A DNA stretch of 64,000 bases from Mactra quadrangularis (lineage: Eukaryota > Mollusca > Bivalvia > Venerida > Mactridae), in NCBI GenBank assembly GCA_025267735.1, contig CM046307.1:50449395-50513394 (forward strand), in the 5' to 3' direction. Every line of letters begins with the position of its first letter. Position 1 is the stretch's first letter. The notes beneath the pieces were generated by a model, which worked only from the letters and a program-made list of their open reading frames with translations, was not told the DNA's origin and made no database searches. This document shows positions 1 through 10,214 of this stretch, in pieces. The position numbers were made by a program, and so were the translations under genes.

Positions 1-3000
1 TATCATTTTTACCAACTATACTAAAAATATTAAAAATTTATGGTTCCACGTGTGACAAAACAATCATTGAAAATTATGAATTTTAGTAAATTTCCTAAAA
101 GTCTTAAAACTTTTGACAGTCACTGTACATGGTTCTATATGTGTATTACATACAGTATATTTGTGTGAGAGTGATACAAGTTATCATAATTATATCATAT
201 CTTTGAGATATTAACTATATTTTAATACAAATTACTATCAATATTATCTGATATAACTGTACAACAACTTGTGATATACTGTTACTAATGACATCATTAA
301 TTATCTCGTGATGTCACATGACCTATCAAATGTCATTCACTTGTTGCATTCTTCAAAGTATTAAATTTACATTGTATCAATTTAAAATGAGCACACCATT
401 TAATTCCTTATTTAACTGGAGGTTAAAATTGTACTAAGTCTACAGCTACACATTCACTCTCAAGCCCAGAGAATTTTCCTGTAAGAGATCCTGATAATCC
501 TAACACAAAATTTAAGGGCAAAGCGAGTTGAATCGCTAAACATTGAAATGGGGTTGGTAAGGGAGAGATTATACCTCACCCATACAGAGGGTCCAATGGG
601 ACTCTTCCAAAATTTTTTCGACGTTTTATGTGGCTTCTGTTGCCTAGAAAAATTTCCAACAAAAACCCCTTGAACCCTCCATATCCCCTCTGAACACATC
701 TTCAGAGCTCGAAATTAAAGGTAGTCTGATTGCCCCTGACAACCTATATTTAGGTTTGGGCAAGTTAAATATAAAGCTAGTGGTCCAACCCAGCAACCTA
801 CATAAAAAATTATGTCAATTCCTGGAAATCTTCCTCAGCTGTTAATTGTTGAAAATTAGCAATTATTCTTAAGCAGAATAGTAGGGCACTGTATTCTGCC
901 TATTTATTCCATTTCCACCCAATGCAAAAATACTTATTTTGAAACATCAACCATTGTGATGTGCCATGCCCCTTTTTTATGTCCCCTGCCCCTTTTAATT
1001 TTAGAATAATCACTCTAAACTAAAATATATATCTAATACCTTCAGGGCCAAATGCCCTTCTGGTAAACACAACTATTTACTTCTTCAGTCCAACATGTAC
1101 TCTACTATTATGAATTATACATGTATCAAGTCTGGACAGCTTTTATTGAATAACAAGTGTAAGTACACACTACAATGTGTACAGCTCTTTATAGTGACTG
1201 ATCCATGCACTAAGTAATTGTTTGGATTTATCTAGAATATTACCATTTAAAATATAAGTAATAGTAATCGGTTTCTCTGTGAATTGTGATAATGTGACTT
1301 CCATGGACTGGAGTCCTGAGTGAAACTTTACCGAACTTCATCAGAGCTGAAAATTTCTACACCATAAAGATAAACTGACAGGTCTAAATCTGTATGACAA
1401 TAATTAGTTCAAAGAATGTTTTGAGTACTCTATAAGTGATGTGCCAATGTAAAAGAGACAGTATTTTCTCCAGAGCGCATTTTTTAGCACTTTTTGTTAG
1501 CTTTGACCAGCAGGACTTACGTGACGCAGTTGAAAATTTGTTGTCTTATGGTAGAAGCAATTGCCCCAATTGCATTTTCGTTAGCAAATAATACTAGCCT
1601 TTACTAACCTTATCAAACTGGCGCTTGTCAGAGCGAATGTCAATACCTAGTGAAAACCTAAATTAAGCCGATTGCATGTTGTCATATTTCGCGATGTCTG
1701 CTGTGAAACAGTGTCGTTTAACAACCCTTTACGCATATGTCAAAGGAAACTTTTTAGATCTTGATCAAGGATTTTGATAAGCACTGGATATCGGAATGAT
1801 TGGCAAGAAACAAGAGAAAACGTGGTGTTAATTTTCATACATCAACTATTTGGACTCGAAAACTTAAAATTGCCTCATCATGCAACTGATTTTTGTGGAG
1901 AAATTTCTTATCTCTGGCATCGGGCGAGAGGCTTACTCCGAAAAATAACATAAAACAAATTTCTAGCATGTTTTAAACATCCAGCTCTGGCCCATCACAA
2001 CCTTGCCATTTAACCATAAAAAAGGTCCAAAATCAAGTCTATGCCAACTGTTTGTAACAAGACACATGTGACTGTTTGACTTTAAGAATTGAACAAATAG
2101 ATGTGGGAACCTAATAAAATCTAAATTCATAATTTTATAATTTCCTGCAGTCTTACAATAACAAAAACCTACATATGTGGCATTCTGAAAAATGTTCAGT
2201 TTGTTGAATGTAACTGTTAGGTTGATTTACATGAATTTAAAATAATCAAAGAACCAATGAGTTACATGTGACCCCTAAAAATTTGACCCTAGAGAAAATA
2301 CTGCAGAGACTTCATAAGAGGGAGGTAAATACCAAAGACAAGACAGGCTGGCATTTCATTCAGCAGGGTTTGACACTAACATAGTTCCGGGATTCTGATG
2401 ATCCTCAACCCTTGTGAAGAATCTCAGTGATTCTTAGGAGGGGATTCAGAACCTTTGAAAAATTATCATTTTCATATTGAAAATAAAACAAAAAGCAATA
2501 ACAAAAACGTGAAAATAATGTTCCCACACCAATTTTTTTGATGAATACGAAATGTTCCACAATGGTTTAAGGGTAAAAGAAAGATTTTTGGTCAACATAA
2601 ACTCACCAATAAATTAAAAAGTACATCAATGAATGATTTATGGCAGCATGCAATTAAATTTTAATTGAACAAAATGAATGCTTAATAACAGATACTTATA
2701 AATTGTTCTAGTACCGACACAGTGCAAGAATATCAACTAAGTAGCATTTAATTCAATTGAAATTTAGTACATTAAATGTTCAGATTAAAATAAATAAAAA
2801 TTAAAATAAAATCATTAAGTCTGTTCTGGAAGAATCATGACTCATTGAATCATGCCATACCCATTTTGACTCCATTATTTTAATCAATTTTTAATGAAAA
2901 TCAAACTTAAATTCATATTTAGAGATCATTTCCAACATAGATCAAATATATATTCTCAGAAAATAACATAACTAAAAGACAAATAGATAAATATACTAAA

Positions 3001-4420
3001 ATATAACTAAACGAAACGAGAATGGTAAAAATACTTGTTTAATCAGGTGGGTGGGGTACAGGCGTTACGGCATTAATCGTGAAAATGTAAAAATACGCGA
3101 ACAGGTTTAACGGTAACGTGAATGGGGATCGGAGGTTTTTAGTACAATTTATCAATAGAAGGGTAGAAAGAACGTCATTTACCTGTAATTATTCGGCAAT
3201 CACTTGATTTAAAGCACCGATTGCGGTTTAAAATTTTGTTAATCACGTGACCAAATGGAATCGCATGCGCATGGGTACCAGAATCAGACAGGTTAAATGC
3301 CAGTATCCGGATTCAACTCGTCGGTTTGTATTGCACGTGCGAGACCGTGCTGAACAAGAGACGTATTACACAAGCTCAAGACTTAATATCTTTTTTTAGA
3401 ATACATATTAAATAAATCTGGAAAATTATAACGGCGTTATGTATTCAATTTGAAGAAAATATCAAATTACAGATGTGTAGATCTAGATCTACACGTATAG
3501 GCCCTATGCGTACATGAAATAAAAGATAACTAGCTAGTGCCTTTCATTGCAAGGTTGAATGTTTGCTACATAAATAACTGTTTATTAAGTATAAAGTAAC
3601 TCTATTAAGTAAATTACTGAAATGTGTACTTAACATTAATAAATTGTATGTACATCTCTAGTCATGTAACCTCCATTCTCGTACTCAGAGGCAATCAAGA
3701 TTCTCGATAAATTAAATAAAAACTGTGATTTTCATAGATCCAAACATGTACACGCCACACTAACGGTCAGTATTCACTACTGTAGACATTCTCTAGAACG
3801 AACCAAGAATATAAGATGAATATGAATTTCTTGCGAAGGTTCTCTGTACAAGATATCAGTCAGATCCAGTAACATGTATCAAGGATCCTATATCCTTGCA
3901 TGTAGTCTTGCCAACGATAAGTTAATGTATTGTCTGTTCGATTGTACGAACTATGGTGTAACTCTTCACAGAAACAATTATGTCAATATTAGACATATTT
4001 AATACAGAATTTGGTAATTTCTTTCTCCCCTGTATTCAAGACCTATTCTGTGCGAACCTTTAGGGAGTGACATCTTTATTCAGCAACACATAAACGCGAA
4101 CGATCATATAATGTTTCTATCACAAAGTAGCAAACAGCTCCGATAGATAGATTTATTCTGTATAAATTATACTAAGTTAACATAATAATAATACTAATAA
4201 ATAAATAAATTTACTTAGGTATGTAAAACATTGTGTTGCTTTTTTCTCGTATTTTACAACTTACAAGAAATTGCCTATATTAAGTATACCTATGTACATT
4301 GATGACAAACGTCTTGGATATTTTGAAATCTGTGTAACCTATGGACGATGGGTAATTAATAAAATAATATAAATGAGCAAACTTAATAGTGTAATAGTTA
4401 TAAAATTCATCCATTTATGA
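1..4420. other. No recognisable gene; AT-rich intergenic or intronic DNA
   Basis: Open frames here are short (79 residues at most) and carry no recognisable domain or convincing splice borders. Visible structures are a 20-bp perfect palindrome at 3475-3494 centred on two overlapping AGATCT sites, a half copy of the ATTCTCGT hairpin family near 3672-3704, and a CpG-containing stretch at about 3180-3360 (listed separately). The segment could be an intron or 3' region of a gene lying to the left. Confidence 0.5.
3180..3360. promoter_or_regulatory. Candidate promoter-like patch (NRF-1-like and E-box motifs)
   Basis: Within AT-rich surroundings this stretch is richer in CpG. It contains CACGTGAC (E-box/USF-like) near 3244, the NRF-1-like core CGCATGCGCATG near 3262, and GCACGTGCG near 3333. 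In animals such motifs cluster in housekeeping promoters. No transcript or first exon can be assigned on either side, so this is only a suggestion from motif content. Confidence 0.2.
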
Positions 4421-4423
4421 CCA

Positions 4424-4860
4424 CCCCGATAGCTTAGTGATGAAGTGTCCGTTTCAAGTGTGGGAGGTCGCGGGTTTCGATCCACTGCCGCGTCATACCA
4501 ACGACGATAAAAATTCTACTAGCAAATCTTCCTTGCTCAGCGTTCACATAGGCGGATCTAGCGGGGGGGGGGGTTCAGGGGGGTTCGAATTTCTAAAATG
4601 TACCCGTCCATTAGTGTATTTTTTGACTGTAAGTCATTGTTAAGTAGCATGAAGCAATTGTTTTCGGTGCGTTACATAGATTAAATGATTATGTAGGTTT
4701 TTTATTAATATGTTGCATTATTCTGCAAAATGTGTATAATTTGGTTGTGGTCCGAAAGACCCCCCCCCCCCTAGAAAACTGAAAAATTCCGAAACCGCCC
4801 CTGGTTCAGCATTATAAGTTTAGTGCTAGGAAGATAGAGTAAGCAATCATTTTAGTACCA
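4424..4860 (+). repeat. tRNA-headed SINE interrupted by a G-tract element
   Basis: The sequence from about 4424 has a tRNA-like head with A-box (TAGCTTAGTGATGAAG) and B-box (GGGTTTCGATCC) followed by a short body. The body is broken at 4547-4803 by a separate inverted-terminal element and resumes at 4804 after a duplicated GTTCA. It is a degenerate SINE, not a functional tRNA gene. Confidence 0.5.
4547..4803. mobile_element. Short non-autonomous DNA transposon with G/C tracts (copy 1)
   Basis: The element is about 257 bp and runs from CATAGGCGGATC on the left to CCGCCCCTG on the right. The ends are imperfect inverted repeats (CAGGGGCGG type). A run of Gs follows the left end and a run of Cs precedes the right end. 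GTTCA occurs directly on both sides (4542-4546 and 4804-4808), read as a 5-bp target duplication. It has no coding capacity. A relative lies at 5899-6168. Confidence 0.55.
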
Positions 4861-5893
4861 GTAAGAATACACATTATTTGTCACATTATAACTGTATACC
4901 TAATGTTATTTGTTGATTACATGTGACGTTACTGGTCGTCCACGTAAACATTGCGTATATAAACAAAGCCAGTTTCATTACACACCAATAATTAGTGATG
5001 AATTATTTTTACGATTTTATAATTTAGTTAGTTTACACTTATTTTATAAACATAATCATTCTATGAAATGTACAATGTTCATAAACACTTTTAAAAATGA
5101 ATGTAAAATATCAAAGTGGTATGTTTAAATCAGTAAAATGCTGATCATGCATCAGCTTAGTTACCTATTTAGTGGGCAAGTCCATTGTTTAAAGTACAAA
5201 AACACGACCTGTACATAAAGCTTTACCTTTGTATCCATATTGTTACATGTAATAAATTCACTGCAAGGGACATAACTGCATTAATAATCGAGTTTCTTTT
5301 AAAATGGTTATTTCCCTCTCTGATGTAGTTATCAACTCGTGTTAGCCCTCTATATGTAGTTTGCGTTCAACATGGACCCCTAAAACATGAAACATCTTAA
5401 TAACTATCGGATGGAATTCACTAAAATTTTAAAAGTGATCATAACTAGCATTTTCCTTCATAAATCAAAGAAAAATCAGAATTTTTCTTCAATTACATTA
5501 CATACTTTTTACAGGTCTGCAATGTAAAATTTGAAGCCAAAAAGGAGGGTTTTGTTAAATGGGCAAGTTATGTAATCAGAACAGCCATATAAAAGCAACT
5601 ACATAATTATATAATAGAACATTTTTGTTCTGTTATCAATTTTCGATGACGTCATGATAAACAGAATTCTTAGTAGGAATAAATTACAGTGCCAGAGAAC
5701 AGGTGCCTGGAACCATCATCACAGACAATAGTGTCGCTCTTAATCAATGGAAATGTTAATGAAATTTGTTATCATGGTAAAAACTCATTTTTGCACAAAT
5801 GTATATTTTGTTTGTTTTACTTCAATTACGATGAATTATATTTACCAAGTTTAATGTGATATACTTTTTATCCTTGGTCAATGGGTTACTAGT
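4861..5893. other. No gene seen
   Basis: AT-rich sequence with only short chance open frames (72 residues at 4910-5128 has no domain). No SINE head, inverted repeat or splice-bounded exon was recognised. Confidence 0.4.
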
Positions 5894-5898
5894 ATCAA

Positions 5899-6168
5899 CA
5901 GGCCCATAGGAACGGGGGGGGGGGATATTTTTAGCAGTTATAGTGATTGAAGATCTTTATTAATCTGTCACACTAAATTGATTGATACATGTGTGCTTTT
6001 TCGGCAAAATCAACTTTGCAAACTCTTTTTATGGAACAAGATGCTCAAATGCAGTGTAAAATTGAACTTAAACATAAGTACTGTAACCTTAGGTGACGTT
6101 TTCTTTTTCTTAAAATAAATCTCAACAAGTAGCCCCCCCCCAATCTGAACATGCTTCCTACGTGCCTG
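5899..6168. mobile_element. Short non-autonomous DNA transposon with G/C tracts (copy 2)
   Basis: The element is about 270 bp with ends CAGGCCCATAGGAAC (left) and the inverse of CAGGCACGTAGGAAGC (right). A G run lies just inside the left half and a C run just inside the right half. ATCAA flanks both sides (5894-5898 and 6169-6173), read as a 5-bp target duplication. The layout matches the 4547-4803 element in length, tract placement and duplication length, although the terminal sequences differ. Confidence 0.55.
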
Positions 6169-6175
6169 ATCAATC

Positions 6176-6376
6176 TATCGACCCTGGGGAGTCTTTTGTA
6201 CCACCCGTGTGCAGTTGACACATAGGCATTGGAATAATAAAACTCTCAGAGTTACAACTCGTTGAAGTGAAGCATTCGCAGGTAAATTTCTTGTTTAAGC
6301 TCATTAGTGGTGCCCATGGCGGGATTTGAACCTGGGACCTCTCAATCCGTTTAAGCGCGCGTTCTTGGACTGGGCC
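6176..6376 (-). repeat. SINE family A, minus strand, split by the retroelement (distal part)
   Basis: On the minus strand a tRNA-like head with B-box (GGTTCAAATCCC) is followed by a body shared with the family A copies at 23018, 26779, 37578 and 48102, ending in the CCTGGGGAGTCTTTT block also seen at 26779. The first bases of the head are missing here and resume at 8304-8316, on the far side of the gag/pol composite. The GGGCC at 6372-6376 is repeated at 8299-8303. Confidence 0.75.
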
Positions 6377-6460
6377 TGTAATGTTCTTAGAACTTATCCG
6401 ACCCTGAATAGGGATTGTATATAATAACAGACCCAAAAGGGATGTTTAATAGTATATCCT

Positions 6461-6910
6461 TTATTCTAGAACTCTAACAGTAAGATGTTTTTCCTGAAGT
6501 GTTTTCAGTAGATTTTCGAGATTTTGGTCATGTTCTTCCCGAGATTTGCCGTGCACTATGATATCATCACTTACATTCAATGTCATTTTAAGTCCTTGTA
6601 CGATTTGTCTTATTTCTCTTTGGAAAATGGATGGGGCTACATTGACACCCATGTTTAAACGTTTATACCTCCACAGAGCGTCTGGACCATTAAAGGCCGT
6701 GATATTCCTCGATTGTTCGTGCAGTTCTAATTGATGGAAGCCTTTATACAAATCTACTTTCGAAAATACAGTTGATCCATTTAACTCATGTATGATATCA
6801 TCAATAGTTGGTGTTACATAATGTTCTGGCTTGAGCGCTTGATTGGCTTTTCTCATATCAACACTTATCCTGATTTCATTTTCTGTTTTGGGTTTCGGAG
6901 CTATGACCAT
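6461..6910 (-). pseudogene. Reverse transcriptase fragment (Gypsy/Ty3 type)
   Basis: The 149-residue frame holds the central RT palm and fingers: R-x-SVDMRKAN near residue 15-22, a SKVDLYKGFHQL block around residue 50-61 (first catalytic Asp), and VSDDIIV near residue 113, where YxDD or FxDD is expected. Arrangement and spacing are those of Gypsy-type RT. The frame leaves RT homology about 5 residues before its stop, at about 6475, where it runs into the inverted terminal sequence. RNase H and integrase are missing. It belongs to the 6377-8298 unit and is certainly inactive. Confidence 0.85.
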
Positions 6911-7062
6911 GTTTGAGACCCATGGTGTCGGACCTTCGACTTTTTCTATTACATCGAGTTGTTCGAGTCGCTTTAATTCCTGATTGACCTGATCTCTTAG
7001 ATGAAAAGGTATTCTTCTCGGCTGTTGCGCTGTAGGTATAACAGATTCGTCGATGAGGAATT

Positions 7063-7733
7063 TTACTTGACAGTCTTTGAGTCTTTACCGAGACCCGTGA
7101 ATACTGATCTGTACTTCTCAGACAATTCCTTGTATTTGTCAGGTTGCACAGAGTTGATTACAGGAACGATGCCTAGATCCACTACAGTTTTATAGCTTAA
7201 TAATGTTTCCGATGCTCCGGCAACGACATGAAAATCAGCAATGATAAGTTTTGATTTCGATTCTACAGGTAAGGTGTACTTACATTTCATGGTTAAGGGT
7301 TTCTTCTGTCCAAACGCATATGCCTTGATTGGTGACTTGTTTGCTTTAGGTTCTAGAACCATTTTCTTAATTAAAGATTCACTGATTATGTTAATTGAAC
7401 TTCCAGTGTCCACAAGAACTTTTGAATATACGCCATTAATAGTTACTGTTACTTTTGGCACTTTATCTCCCACAGATTTTATTATTTCCGACATTCCGAA
7501 GGTAATTGCATTTTCTGAATTTTGATCATTTTCACTAGATTCACTGTCACTTTCCTCTATTTCATTTACCCGTTGACCCTGGTATTTGTTTGCACGGTTT
7601 CTTTTCCGACAAACTGCAATAAAGTGATTCTTCTTATGGCAGAAGTTGCATGTTGCTCCTAAAGCTGGACATTTGTCTTGATGTGGGTAGTTCTTTCCAC
7701 AATTTCTGCATGATCTGTTGGTTGCTGACATCA
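7063..7733 (-). pseudogene. gag zinc knuckle plus aspartic protease fragment
   Basis: Read on minus, the frame begins with paired CCHC-like fingers (CRNCGKNYPHQDKC and CNFCHKKNHFIAVC), continues through an acidic linker, and then has a retropepsin-like core with VDTGSSINIIS (catalytic DTG). It runs on toward RT, with the intervening pol segment degraded by frame breaks between about 6911 and 7062. Residues upstream of the first finger (coordinates above about 7733) are antisense to gag and not part of this protein. It forms the left-pointing half of the head-to-head unit. Confidence 0.8.
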
Positions 7734-8229
7734 GGTGGAACAAATATGTGTCAAAATTAGAGAATTTATTTGTTGGACTTAACATTGATGCTAGAAAAAG
7801 GAAAAAAGCATTATTGTTGCATTATGCGGGAGATGAAGTTTTTGATATTTATCAAACGTTGAACCTAGAGGATAATGACTCAAATTATGATGATGTCAAG
7901 GACGCTTTAACACGGTACTTCAATCCAAGGAAAAATAAAGAATTTGAAAGGTACGAGTTTAGAAACTTAAATCAACAACCAAATGAATCAATTGATCAGT
8001 TTGCGACACGACTTCGCCAGAAAGCAAATAATTGTGAATTTTTAGACAAAGAAGGAGAGATCAAAAGCCAAATTATTCAAGGCTGTACATCCAAAACACT
8101 CAGAATGAAATGTCTCCAGGAAGACAAGCAACTTAATGATTTGTTAACTTTAGCTCGAACGATGGAGATCTCTGAAAAACAGGCCAACATTATGGAGAAT
8201 CATGACTCGCCCCAAGTTGAGTTGACAAA
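7733..8229 (+). pseudogene. gag (capsid) fragment of the same retroelement, inverted
   Basis: The plus-strand frame starts near WNKYVSKLENLF and continues through KRKKALLLHYAGDEVFDIY, YDDVKDALTRYF and NESIDQFATRLRQKA to the ISEKQANIMENHD region. This is the conserved gag capsid region of Gypsy-type elements. It lacks a start context and stops at the right inverted terminus. In an intact element this segment would be followed directly by the zinc knuckle. Here the knuckle lies behind it on the opposite strand. Confidence 0.8.
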
Positions 8230-8303
8230 ACATCCCTTTTGGGTCTGTTATTATATACAATCCCTATTCAGGGTAGGATAAGTTCTAAGAACATTACAGG
8301 GCC

Positions 8304-8320
8304 ATTGCTTCTTAATACAA
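8304..8320 (-). repeat. Proximal stump of the split family A SINE
   Basis: After the GGGCC duplication the sequence ATTGCTTCTTAA matches the 5' start of family A SINE heads (compare CTACTGCTCTTAA at the 26779-26991 copy). Together with 6176-6376 it reconstructs one SINE interrupted by the retroelement. Confidence 0.65.
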
Positions 8321-8620
8321 TTAAATAATTTGAATAAGCTAGCCAGTGTAATGACACAATCAAACCGGTAACAAGCCTTGTTGAGAAAAAGAGAGGACGA
8401 CCATATCCGCTCAAGAAAAAATATCAGCAGAGAAAGAACGTTTTCCGATGAAATGTCTTTTCTGTACACTTAAGTTTTGCTTAGGTTTCTGGCCAGGGTC
8501 TGCACATAATGCATCTCTAGGGGCGGACGTACCGTTGTAAAAAACTTAATGCCAAACATCTTCATTATCAGCCGGTGTAGTTACTATCATCGTGTTGGCA
8601 TGATATATGAACAAAAGCCT

Positions 8621-8930
8621 GGTCTGTTTGATCATGCTAAAAGACTCAGGTCAGGCTGTAAAAGTTCAGGTCTGTTTTATCAAGCTAAAAGACTCGGGTC
8701 AGGCTGTAAAAATTAGGTATGTTTGATCATGCTAAAAGACTCACGTCAAGCTGTAAAATTAGGTCTGTTTGATCAGGCTAAAACATTCAGGTCAAGCTGT
8801 AAAAATTCAGGTTTGTTTTATCAGACTAAATTATTCAAGTCAGGCCGTAAAATTTAGGTCTTTTTGATCAGGCTAAAACATTCAAATCAGGCTGTAAAAC
8901 TCAAGTCATTTTGAGCTGGCTATAATACTC
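8621..8930. repeat. Minisatellite, about 47-bp unit, 6.5 copies
   Basis: Units begin GGTCTGTTTGATCA, continue GGCTAAAA, then a GACTCAGGTCAGGCTGTAAAA block, with drift between copies. Unit length is 46-48 bp, so no reading frame is maintained. It has no coding role. Confidence 0.8.
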
Positions 8931-10214
8931 ATTCTGTTATATTCCAGATGCATTGCTGGACAATCAGTATTTTTATTCGTGCACTTTGAATTTTACTCGG
9001 ATCACCAGTTCTTCGCAAAAATATCATAAATCAGATATCTAAATGGCAGTTTCGGACAACCAGTTTCCAGAAATTTGATTAAACCGGTTTCTGCAGCTTT
9101 AAGATGGCATATTTTCTGTTAGATTATTTTGCTTTAATCTCAGACAGTATCCAGAACTCAAGTTTTTAAGATTTGCCATAAAATAACAAACACTTTTTTA
9201 AAAGGCGCTGAACTTCAGCGACATCATTTTGTACTCAGTTTTTGATGACGTCAACAGATCTTCTGACCGCTGAAGTTCCCACCATTTGTTGCCATGACCA
9301 CAAACCCAGAAGAGTTGCTATTTCTGTAAAAAGTAAAGATACAAAAGTTCGGTCATATCTGTACCCTACGGAACCCCTAAAGTGACATTTTGAAAAAAAG
9401 ACTATTATTATTTTCAAAATTATTTCGTTGGATTCTTCTTCTTTATTTTTTAAATGAAATGATATTATTTCACTTTTCGGAATAATTAATTTCGTTTGAG
9501 CTTTATTTCATTTTTTATGAATGTTTTTCTTATATTTTTTTTTCAAAATAATATCATGTTTCGAAATAACTGCGGAATAAAAATATTCAACATGTCACGT
9601 TACGTACTGACTGCTTACTGTCCGTATGGTATTGTTCTTTCTCTATTTGATGCTGTATTGTAATGGACAGAATCGCCATTGAAAAATGTCCCCTTAACAC
9701 TTATGTACATGGTCTATTTCTCAAATTGTAGAAACGTCCTAAATGATAGCCATAATTATAAAAATATCTATTTTAAAATACTATCTTGATATACAGAATG
9801 AAATGTTTGATACCATTTTGTGCGGGACTTCAACCTAGCTATCATATTGGTAAAATTCCAAACGACTTCCTCTAATCGCAGTTCTGTAATCAAACATCAA
9901 GTATTAATGGTTGATAGTTAATAAGGTTTCATCCTATTTCTGTATAATATTGGTTAATTGTTATCATTATTTGATTCACATCTTTGTTTCACATAAAACT
10001 GTCAACATTAACAAGTAATAATGGAGATATTTCCCAGAGTTCAAAGCGTTCCCAGAGTTCAAAGCGTTTTGTAAACTCTTCATTGATTGGTTAAGATTAC
10101 CGTGACATAAACAACTCTATCACAGACTAACAGAACGTCTTAAAGTGCTGAAACTTCAGTGCTGTGAAGTTAACGCACGATATATTGTGTAACTAAGGAC
10201 ATTAAAGTGTAAAC
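8931..10214. other. Upstream region of the GPCR gene; no other gene seen
   Basis: AT-rich DNA with chance frames only. The last 200 bp should hold the 5' UTR and promoter of the GPCR gene that starts at 10215. No clear TATA or initiator stands out. A 17-bp direct repeat (CCCAGAGTTCAAAGCGT) lies at about 10034-10067. Confidence 0.35.

Larger units (their letters stand above)
6377..8298. mobile_element. Rearranged Gypsy-type LTR retroelement, head-to-head gag and pol, inverted termini
   Basis: A 1922-bp unit bounded by 71-bp inverted repeats (6377-6447 and 8228-8298; one mismatch) that start TGTAATG and end CATTACA. It is flanked by the direct 5-bp duplication GGGCC and inserted into a SINE. 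Inside, a retroviral-type zinc knuckle, aspartic protease and reverse transcriptase read leftward on minus from about 7730, while a gag fragment reads rightward on plus from about 7730. The two halves meet 5' end to 5' end. The termini have the TG...CA form and duplication length of an LTR element, but in inverse orientation. Integrase and RNase H are absent, so the unit is non-autonomous. Confidence 0.85.

Noticed and set aside
6170..6436. 88-codon minus-strand frame
   Set aside because: It runs through the SINE and the inverted terminus of the retroelement, and is not a protein.
7001..7525. Plus-strand frames of 64 and 94 codons
   Set aside because: They are antisense to the protease fragment of the retroelement.
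8621..8930. CRISPR-like array
   Set aside because: Units are contiguous, about 47 bp, and diverged along their whole length with no constant repeat/variable spacer pattern, in a eukaryotic context. It is a minisatellite.
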